A stretch of 47,789 nucleotides of DNA from Candidatus Nitrosopumilus sp. (GTDB lineage Archaea; Thermoproteota; Nitrososphaeria; Nitrososphaerales; Nitrosopumilaceae): NCBI GenBank assembly GCA_003331425.1, contig QOOS01000010.1, positions 1-47,789 on the forward strand, given 5' to 3'. Numbering within the stretch: the stretch's first letter is position 1; the number at the start of each line of letters is the position of its first letter. The translations under genes were made by a program, and so were the position numbers. Below the pieces are notes generated by a model, which was given only the letters and a program-made list of their open reading frames with translations, did not search any database and was not told where the DNA came from. This document shows, piece by piece, positions 42,292 through 47,789 of the stretch.

Positions 42292-43670
42292 TTTGTATTA
42301 CTCCTTAACCATCCTAAATTATTATTATAAAATTCTCTAACATCATCTAAATCATATTTTAGCATAGCAATTCGTTCAATCCCACCACCCCAAGCTAAAA
42401 CAGGTTTAGTGATTCCAAGTGGTTTTGTAACTTCTGGTCTAAAAATTCCCATTCCAAACAATTCGATCCATTTTCCTAATTTTTCATTGTAAACCATTGT
42501 TTGAAGTGATGGTTCAGTGTATGGGAAAAATGTTGGCCAAAATTTTATTTTAGTAATTCCAATTCGCTTATAAAATTCTCTTTGAATACCCATCAAATTT
42601 CTTAAATTAGCATCTTTTCCAACAACAATTCCTTCAATTTGATTAAATTCAACTAGATGTTTGTAACTCACTTTCTCATTTCTAAATACTCTACCTAAAG
42701 AAAAAATTCTTGCTTCATCGGGCTTATTTTCAGCTAAATGTTTTATCGTTACACAAGTAGTGTGAGTTCTTAAAACCATTTTTCGAGCTTCGTTGATATC
42801 CCATTGGTACCTCCAATTTTTCTTATGAGAATCAGAAACTTTTCTAATTTGTTCGGGATTTGCAATTTTTTTTGCAGAGATTCCATCTAAAAAGAAAGTA
42901 TCTTGTAATTCCCTTGCAGGATGATCTTGCGGAGTAAATAAAGCGTCAAAATTCCAAAAACTAGATTGAGTCATGTTTCCAAGAATTTCAGAAAAACCTA
43001 AAGTAACAAAGATTTCACGAATTTCATCAATAGTATCTTTTAACGGATGTGTTCTTGCAACAAAAACTTCAGGTACTTCAGCTTCAACATCAATGGCTCC
43101 AGAAATATTTGAAACGTCTAAAGATTTAGCAGATTGAGTTAGGCTAATTTTTTTATTTTTAATAATATCTTCTAAAATAAAATCAGGTCGTTTCAAAAGT
43201 TCAGATAAATCAATTTTATCAGTTTGTTCTTTTGGTAATTTATTATTTCCAATTAGTTGAAGAGATTTTTCACCAGGTAATTCAGATGGAATTGTTTTAA
43301 GAATTATTTGATCAGAAGAAGTTTCAATCCAATTATTTTTTCGGCATAAACCAATTGCAGGACCAAAAACAAATCCTAATTCTTTTTGAATCTCAGATAA
43401 TTTTTTAGGACCGCTTTTGATTAAATTTAACAATCTTCGTTCAGGTAATCCTTTTTCAAATGAGTCTAAGCCATTTTTTCCTAATCTTAATACACTCGAT
43501 TTTGATTCATCCACAATAGCTAAATCCTTTAATTTTAGCCATTCAATACCACGTCTAATTTGATCAGGTGAAAGTTGAGTTGAATTTTCAAGTGTTTCAG
43601 GAGTCTGAATTGGATTTTCTTTTAAGGAATTAATGATTTTTTTTTCGATATCATGAAATACTTGTGACAA
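42282..43670 (-). CDS. pheS: Phenylalanyl-tRNA synthetase alpha subunit
   Basis: The catalytic chain of PheRS. The 462-residue protein has N-terminal winged-helix domains (about 1-150; PDQIRRGIEWLKLKDLAIVD), which bind tRNA, then the class II core with FNFDALFTPQDHPARELQDTF-like motif region, the motif 2 segment RIFSLGRVFRNEKVSYKHLV and motif 3 VLAWGGGIERIAMLKYDLDD. The start is a TTG at 43670, about 27 nt from the TATA box shared with trpS. Confidence 0.96.
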   Translation of the reverse strand: MSQVFHDIEKKIINSLKENPIQTPETLENSTQLSPDQIRRGIEWLKLKDLAIVDESKSSVLRLGKNGLDSFEKGLPERRLLNLIKSGPKKLSEIQKELGFVFGPAIGLCRKNNWIETSSDQIILKTIPSELPGEKSLQLIGNNKLPKEQTDKIDLSELLKRPDFILEDIIKNKKISLTQSAKSLDVSNISGAIDVEAEVPEVFVARTHPLKDTIDEIREIFVTLGFSEILGNMTQSSFWNFDALFTPQDHPARELQDTFFLDGISAKKIANPEQIRKVSDSHKKNWRYQWDINEARKMVLRTHTTCVTIKHLAENKPDEARIFSLGRVFRNEKVSYKHLVEFNQIEGIVVGKDANLRNLMGIQREFYKRIGITKIKFWPTFFPYTEPSLQTMVYNEKLGKWIELFGMGIFRPEVTKPLGITKPVLAWGGGIERIAMLKYDLDDVREFYNNNLGWLRSNTKCQ

Positions 43671-43691
43671 TAGTTCAAAGATCGAAAAAGA

Positions 43692-43702
43692 CTTTTTAAA
43701 CC
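43692..43702. promoter_or_regulatory. Single TATA box shared by pheST and trpS
   Basis: The 51-bp gap between the TTG of pheS (43670) and the ATG of trpS (43722) contains one TATA-like element, CTTTTTAAACC, which reads GGTTTAAAAAG on the other strand. Its centre (about 43697) is 25-27 nt from both start codons, the leaderless spacing seen across the window. No second TATA box is visible in the gap, so it probably works in both directions. Confidence 0.6.
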
Positions 43703-43721
43703 TTAACCTAAGTCAAGTTGA

Positions 43722-44834
43722 ATGTCAGCTGATGAATTCATTGTAACACCTTGGCACGTTGAGGGCGATATTGACTATGATAAATTAATAAAAAAATTTG
43801 GTACTGAAAAGATATCATCAGAATTACTAGATAAAATCAAGAATATTACAAATGAAGACCACTTTATGCTAAGAAGGGGTATTTTCTTTTCACATAGAGA
43901 AATGAACAGAATAATAGAAGATCATCAAAAAGGTAAAGGATTTTTCCTATATACTGGAAGAGGGCCATCAGGACATACACATATTGGGCATTTAGTTCCA
44001 TGGGTATTTGCAAAATGGTTACAAGAAAAATTTGATGTAAATTTGTATTTTCAATTAACTGATGATGAGAAATTCTATTCAAAATCAAATTTGACTTTAG
44101 AGGAGACAAACAAATTTGCATATGAAAATGCACTGGATTTCATAGCATTAGGTTTCAATCCAGAAAAAACAAAAATAATTATCAATACAAAAAATATTCA
44201 AACATTATATCCAATTGCAGCTCAAGTAGCAAAGAAGATTAATTTTTCAAATACAAAAGCAACTTTTGGATTCACTAATGAAACAAATATTGGAATGATT
44301 TTCTATACATCATTACAATCAGCTCCATGTTTCATTGAAGATAAACCAGTTTTGATACCATTAGGAGTTGATCAAGATCCACATTTTAGATTAACAAGGG
44401 ATATTGCACAAAAAATTGGAAAACAAAAACCAGCTTTAATTCACAATATTATGATTCCAGCATTAACAGGACCGGGAGGAAAAATGTCAGCATCTGAAGA
44501 AAAAGGAACAATATACACCACAGATTCTCCAGATGTGGTTAAAAAGAAAATTAACAAATTTGCATTTTCAGGGGGACAGCCAGATATTGAACAACATAGA
44601 AAACTAGGTGGAAATCCGGATATTGATGTATCATATCAATATTTGAGAATATTTTTCGAGCCTGATGATGAGAAATTAAAGAAAATTTATGATGATTATA
44701 AATCAGGAAAATTACTTTCAGGGGAATTGAAATCAATTCTAATTGAAAAAATTAATGAGTTCCTTAAAACACATCAAGAAAAACGTGAAAAAGCAAAACA
44801 GCAAATAGAACAATTTCTTTTACAAAATAAATGA
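43722..44834 (+). CDS. trpS: Tryptophanyl-tRNA synthetase
   Basis: A class I synthetase of 370 residues, archaeal/eukaryotic type. It has the ATP-site HIGH in YTGRGPSGHTHIGHLVPW (87-90), FQLTDDEKFYSKS, VDQDPHFRLTRDIA and the KMSAS loop GPGGKMSASEEKGTIYTTD. The N-terminal extension FIVTPWHVEGDIDYDKLIKK is characteristic. It charges the tRNA-Trp encoded at 35695-35768. The end overlaps the next gene by four bases (ATGA). Confidence 0.96.
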   Translation: MSADEFIVTPWHVEGDIDYDKLIKKFGTEKISSELLDKIKNITNEDHFMLRRGIFFSHREMNRIIEDHQKGKGFFLYTGRGPSGHTHIGHLVPWVFAKWLQEKFDVNLYFQLTDDEKFYSKSNLTLEETNKFAYENALDFIALGFNPEKTKIIINTKNIQTLYPIAAQVAKKINFSNTKATFGFTNETNIGMIFYTSLQSAPCFIEDKPVLIPLGVDQDPHFRLTRDIAQKIGKQKPALIHNIMIPALTGPGGKMSASEEKGTIYTTDSPDVVKKKINKFAFSGGQPDIEQHRKLGGNPDIDVSYQYLRIFFEPDDEKLKKIYDDYKSGKLLSGELKSILIEKINEFLKTHQEKREKAKQQIEQFLLQNK

Positions 44835-45112
44835 AAACTGATATTGTATGTGACGATGAATATGAAGCTCAAAAATTAATGAGTTTAATTTTCATAAAAG
44901 AGGATAAAGAGACATACATTTCAGGGATTTTAAATATAATAAAAAATGAAATTATAATTTCATTGAAGGATAAATCAGCTCATAGTATTTTACTTAAAGA
45001 TGAAGAAAATGTTGAAAAATTTGCAGATTTCATACAATCAGTATTTGATCAAGAACATGATTTGGTTTCAACTAAAATGAATAAATCAACAATTGAAATT
45101 ATTAAAGAATAA
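44831..45112 (+). CDS. Small protein of unknown function coupled to trpS
   Basis: A 93-residue protein translated from the trpS message through an ATGA overlap. Its layout is a strand (KTDIVC), a helix (EYEAQKLMSLIF), paired strands (IIKNEIIISLKDKSAHSILL) and a helix (EKFADFIQSVFDQ). That order resembles the KEOPS subunit Pcc1, but the sequence match is too weak for a call. No other motif is visible. Confidence 0.65.
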   Translation: MKTDIVCDDEYEAQKLMSLIFIKEDKETYISGILNIIKNEIIISLKDKSAHSILLKDEENVEKFADFIQSVFDQEHDLVSTKMNKSTIEIIKE

Positions 45113-45124
45113 ATGATTTAAAAA

Positions 45125-46069
45125 TTATCTAGGAAAATACTTACTTCTTTTAGATTTATTTCTTGGACGTTCTTCTTGGGTTTTAGGAGCAGGTACAACA
45201 ACATCGTTACAATTTGAACAAAAGACTTTGAGTTCCTTTTTAGCAATATCAGGTGCAGAGATATATTTTCCCCAAGATGTGGCTTTACTACCACGTCTAG
45301 TTTCAGTAGATAATTGATTATTGTTTTCATCACAAATACCTAAAGATCGTTCATCAGTAGAACCACAACTAGAACAGGTTTTTCCTCCTAAAATTTCATA
45401 TAATTTTTTCTGTAACGATTCATTGAATTTTGCAGAGCCACCAGAGTAGAAACTTTCTTGTTTTCTCAAAACTTTCTCACTCCTCCTATTTGATCTAGAA
45501 TTATCTCTGGAATATCTTGAGCCTCTATCGTCTCTGGAATATCGTGAACCTCTATCGTCTCGAGATGGTCTATCATTACCAGAATCATCTGGTTTGTTTT
45601 TTCTAAAGCAATCACTACAGTAAACTGGTTTGTTGCTTCTTGGAACAAATGGAACGGTACATTGATCACCACAATCAGCACAAGTTACAGTTGTTTCTTC
45701 TCTGTCATTGTCTCTGGAATATCGTGAACCTCTATCGTCTCTGGAATATCGTGAACCTCTATCGTCTCTGGAATATCGTGAACCTCTATCGTCTCTGGAA
45801 TATCGTGAACCTCTATCGTCTCGAGATGGTCTATCATTACCAGAATCATCTGGTTTGTTTTTTCTAAAGCAATCACGGCAGTAAACTGGCCTATCAGTTT
45901 TTGGAACAAATGGTATTGTACATTGATCACCACAATCAGCACAAGTTACAGTTGTGTCTTCTCTGTCATTGTCTCTGGAATTTCTAAAAGAACGAGAAGG
46001 TCTATCGTTAAAAGAAGAATTACGATTAGGGTATTTTTTATCAGAATGTTTTGATCTGTATAGGTCCAT
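45125..46069 (-). CDS. Zinc-finger protein with Arg/Ser/Asp-rich tandem repeats
   Basis: A 314-residue protein of alternating modules. Two copies of a C4 finger (C43/C46 with C64/C67, and C130/C133 with C151/C154; CADCGDQC then YCxDCFRK) are each followed by a disordered stretch of the nine-residue repeat RDDRGSRYS (four copies, then two). The C-terminal region has another Cys set (CSSCGS and FCSNCND) and a basic end. The finger type is seen in small CxxC-x17-CxxC zinc proteins. RS/RG-rich repeats usually bind RNA, so an RNA-associated or condensate role is inferred. Confidence 0.8.
   Translation of the reverse strand: MDLYRSKHSDKKYPNRNSSFNDRPSRSFRNSRDNDREDTTVTCADCGDQCTIPFVPKTDRPVYCRDCFRKNKPDDSGNDRPSRDDRGSRYSRDDRGSRYSRDDRGSRYSRDDRGSRYSRDNDREETTVTCADCGDQCTVPFVPRSNKPVYCSDCFRKNKPDDSGNDRPSRDDRGSRYSRDDRGSRYSRDNSRSNRRSEKVLRKQESFYSGGSAKFNESLQKKLYEILGGKTCSSCGSTDERSLGICDENNNQLSTETRRGSKATSWGKYISAPDIAKKELKVFCSNCNDVVVPAPKTQEERPRNKSKRSKYFPR
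45504..45557 (+). repeat. 27-bp tandem repeats, shorter block (2 units)
   Basis: Two 27-base units (coding RDDRGSRYS on the other strand) with a few substitutions in the left unit. They are part of a larger duplication in which finger plus repeat block (about 45504-45720) is copied at about 45711-45980. Confidence 0.85.
45711..45818 (+). repeat. 27-bp tandem repeats, longer block (4 units)
   Basis: Four back-to-back 27-base units starting TCTCTGGAATATCGTGAACC, identical as far as I can read. They encode four RDDRGSRYS repeats on the minus strand. The lack of silent change indicates recent expansion in frame. Confidence 0.93.
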
Positions 46070-46142
46070 TTTATAATAAAGTTGAGAGTTGTTGGATATA
46101 GATACTTAGATCTCTAAGTTGTGCCTAGAATTTAAAAAAATA

Positions 46143-46472
46143 TCAAACTAGAGATTTATCCATTTCTGTAGACATCAATTCTTGAACTTTAAGAAAATAT
46201 AGTTTTGTAGAATATGGCATATCATCTAAATTATTATCAACTACAATCATGAAATACCTAACTGCTCTCTTTGAAATATCTAAATTAAATTTCATTGGAA
46301 GAATAGGATCCTGGTTAACCTTGATTTTGTCTTGAAGCCACGGAGGTGCCATTTCAATTGTTTCTTTGATAATTTTATCATACCAAAATGAAAGATTTTG
46401 GGGTTGGAGACCTTGTTTTAAATTTGATACATCAGTATCAATTTTTTTCATCATATGATTGATTATGGTCAT
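46143..46472 (-). CDS. Small soluble protein of unknown function
   Basis: A 109-residue helical protein, not recognised. It contains FWYDKIIKETIEMAPPWLQD and FNLDISKRAVRYFMIVVDNN, followed by DMPYSTKLYFLKVQELMSTE. No Cys, no signal. It lies between the zinc-finger protein and coaD in the same direction but with gaps on both sides. Confidence 0.68.
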   Translation of the reverse strand: MTIINHMMKKIDTDVSNLKQGLQPQNLSFWYDKIIKETIEMAPPWLQDKIKVNQDPILPMKFNLDISKRAVRYFMIVVDNNLDDMPYSTKLYFLKVQELMSTEMDKSLV

Positions 46473-46524
46473 AAATTTTCATACAATAATTTTGTTTTAT
46501 TCAGATTACTCAAAATACTGTAAG

Positions 46525-47001
46525 CTACTTGTCAATTGGTAGCAAGTTTCCATCAGAATCAATTTCAGAATTTTTTATTCTAGTTGTAGAAATTCTTTTC
46601 CCATCTTTTGCTAAAGTCATTGGGACTACAATTATTTCAACAGGAGAAATATTACGTTCGGTTCTTAACTTATTCAAAATATTTCCTTGATTTTTGGTTT
46701 CATCACTTACAACAAGTGCTTGAACTTCTTTTTCAAAAACTGCAGGTCCAAAATCATTGTTTAATTGACTAATTTCAAAATAAGAATTAGGAAATTTTTT
46801 AAAAATAATTGAAGTCAAGTTTTTGAGACGTTCATCATATTTGTGAATAGGATTTTTTCCCTTTTTTTGTACAAACTCATCACTAGTTAATCCAATAATG
46901 ACTTTTTCAGAAATATCAAATGCAGTAGAAAGTAAAGTGATATGTCCATGATGAATGATATCAAAAGTTCCACCCATGGCAATTAAAGAAAATTTTGACA
47001 T
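46525..47001 (-). CDS. coaD: Phosphopantetheine adenylyltransferase (archaeal type)
   Basis: Transfers AMP from ATP to 4'-phosphopantetheine in coenzyme A synthesis. The nucleotidyltransferase motif is GGTFDIIHHGHITLL (10-24; HxGH at 17-20), followed by IGLTSDEFVQKKGKNPIHKY and VPMTLAKDGKRISTTRIKN, where the last part is the ISSTxIR-like motif. At 158 residues it is the archaeal form. CoA supply matters for the 3-hydroxypropionate/4-hydroxybutyrate cycle expected in this lineage. Confidence 0.92.
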   Translation of the reverse strand: MSKFSLIAMGGTFDIIHHGHITLLSTAFDISEKVIIGLTSDEFVQKKGKNPIHKYDERLKNLTSIIFKKFPNSYFEISQLNNDFGPAVFEKEVQALVVSDETKNQGNILNKLRTERNISPVEIIVVPMTLAKDGKRISTTRIKNSEIDSDGNLLPIDK

Positions 47002-47169
47002 GTATTGATATAAAATTCTTTGAAAATAAATCTACTAGTTTACCAAAATTTGTGCTAATTATCCTTAGGCTCCAAGAGAGATATTATCTTCATTTCAAAC
47101 AAATGTTTCAATGAAAAATTGACTTTTTTGTTCAGGAGTCCAATCTATAGATTAAGAGTTTTGTAATTT
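47002..47169. other. Intergenic stretch with no recognised feature
   Basis: This 168-bp gap lies upstream of coaD and downstream of the PEFG-CTERM gene. It has an AT-rich part near coaD that could hold a promoter. I see no open frame, tRNA or long inverted repeat. Confidence 0.4.
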
Positions 47170-47789
47170 TTAGTATCTTGGAACGATGCTAAGTCTTGAT
47201 TTTGCAGAAATTGCAACTATTGAGATAATTGCGACTGCTAGAATCATGGCTGCAATTGTACCAAACTCTGGAATTACAAAGGTACCGATAATTTCAATTT
47301 GTTCAGTTTCTGCACCAAATGGAACGATAACTGTGTTACCGTTAATTTCTGCATCATCTGATTCCTCGCCATCAACTAATACCATAAAGATACCTTTTTG
47401 TGTTGATGTTGAAGGACTGATTGTCAATACACCATCATCCATTGCGTGAATGTTAATGATGACTGAATTATCATCTAGGTTTACTGTTGCACTTTCGACA
47501 TGTCCATTTGAAATATCATAAGAAGTACAATTACCTCCAATGTTTACTTCACTTGAACCACATTCAACATCATCGTGATGCATTTCGTGATCACCATGAC
47601 CCATGTGTTCTTTCTCAGCAACTGCAACTCCACCATCTAATTCAACTTTGACATTGTTATCTAAACTGCCATAGTTTACTTGAATGGTGTATGTACCATC
47701 GTATTTCCATAAATTACCAGCTGTACTCATTGTTGTCTCAAAACTTCCATCATTTGCAACATTGAATTGATCAATTGTAACAAGTGAGG
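47170..47789 (-). CDS. PEFG-CTERM surface protein with a His-rich loop (N-terminus cut by window edge)
   Basis: The C-terminal 206 residues or so of a larger exported protein; the reading frame stays open to 47789, so the real start is outside. It begins here with VTIDQFNVANDGSFETTMST, then LWKYDGTYTIQVNYGS, a beta-sandwich repeat common in thaumarchaeal surface proteins. A loop EKEHMGHGDHEMHHDDVECG is rich in His and acidic residues and may bind metal. The end has VIPEFGTIAAMILAVAIISI and a basic tail, the PEFG-CTERM sorting signal found in ammonia-oxidising thaumarchaea. Confidence 0.88.
   Translation of the reverse strand, partial: SLVTIDQFNVANDGSFETTMSTAGNLWKYDGTYTIQVNYGSLDNNVKVELDGGVAVAEKEHMGHGDHEMHHDDVECGSSEVNIGGNCTSYDISNGHVESATVNLDDNSVIINIHAMDDGVLTISPSTSTQKGIFMVLVDGEESDDAEINGNTVIVPFGAETEQIEIIGTFVIPEFGTIAAMILAVAIISIVAISAKSRLSIVPRY

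Noticed and set aside
44831-45112. The trpS-coupled gene as KEOPS subunit Pcc1
   Set aside because: The order of strands and helices fits but there is too little residue similarity for a call.
45504-45818. Repeats in the zinc-finger gene as a CRISPR array
   Set aside because: The 27-bp units are contiguous without unique spacers and stay in frame inside a protein.
45640-45942. Frames with repeated short motifs on both strands near the zinc-finger repeats
   Set aside because: They are out-of-frame translations of the 27-bp repeat, which keeps all frames open.

Overview
The window is about 48 kb of AT-rich (roughly one-third G+C by eye), densely coding chromosomal DNA from an archaeon. It looks like a marine ammonia-oxidising thaumarchaeon (Nitrososphaerota, Nitrosopumilus-like). 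The grounds are archaeal housekeeping genes (topoisomerase VI, aIF2-beta, RIO1 kinase, a histone, PDCD5-like protein, S17e, archaeal-type CoaD and PheST), a PEFG-CTERM surface protein at the right edge, a cupredoxin, pairs of small winged-helix regulators, and many TATA boxes about 25 nt upstream of start codons, which implies leaderless mRNAs, often with TTG starts. No rRNA operon, insertion sequence, prophage or CRISPR array was seen.

Layout: 1-4.7 kb is a leftward information-processing cluster (aIF2-beta, DUF424, RIO1, KH protein, Top6B, Top6A). 4.9-7.9 kb runs rightward with a secreted/anchored protein, a DUF373 membrane protein, a cis-prenyltransferase and a Nudix hydrolase. 7.9-10.3 kb runs leftward with PyrF, an unknown gene and PurA. 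10.4-12.5 kb holds small zinc-ribbon proteins, a YggX-like protein, a membrane protein and a winged-helix regulator behind a perfect inverted repeat. 12.6-14.5 kb is a tRNA-modification neighbourhood: Sua5/YrdC, a THUMP protein, and a fusion of a ubiquitin-like MoaD/ThiS domain to the KEOPS subunit Cgi121. 14.5-16.6 kb holds S17e, TatD, a histone, tRNA-Cys and a cupredoxin. 16.6-20.4 kb is the most accessory-looking stretch (an AIPR-family protein, small zinc and membrane proteins, a second winged-helix paralogue, tRNA-Thr). 20.5-28.2 kb carries a phosphohexomutase, ThiL, S11 with an exact 21-bp tandem repeat, PDCD5, an atypical RtcB with higher G+C, PurB and a glutaminase-less asparagine-synthase domain. 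28.3-35.6 kb has a pentapeptide protein, two pterin genes, ValS and PdxST. 35.7-40.1 kb has tRNA-Trp, aconitase, a HExxH protein, an AsnC-type RAM domain and an EVE protein. At 40.17-40.36 kb there is a G+C-rich, strongly foldable non-coding element of unknown identity. 40.4-47.8 kb has PheST and TrpS driven from one apparent shared TATA box, a repeat-expanded zinc-finger/RS-rich protein, CoaD and the PEFG-CTERM protein.

Most genes serve translation, tRNA modification, nucleotide and cofactor synthesis. The least explained items are the structured RNA candidate near 40.2 kb, the MoaD-Cgi121 fusion with an internal Gly-Gly, the shared pheS/trpS promoter, the repeat-driven tails on S11 and the zinc-finger protein, and the PTPS enzyme with an extra N-terminal domain. 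All identifications are from reading the sequence; no database search was run.
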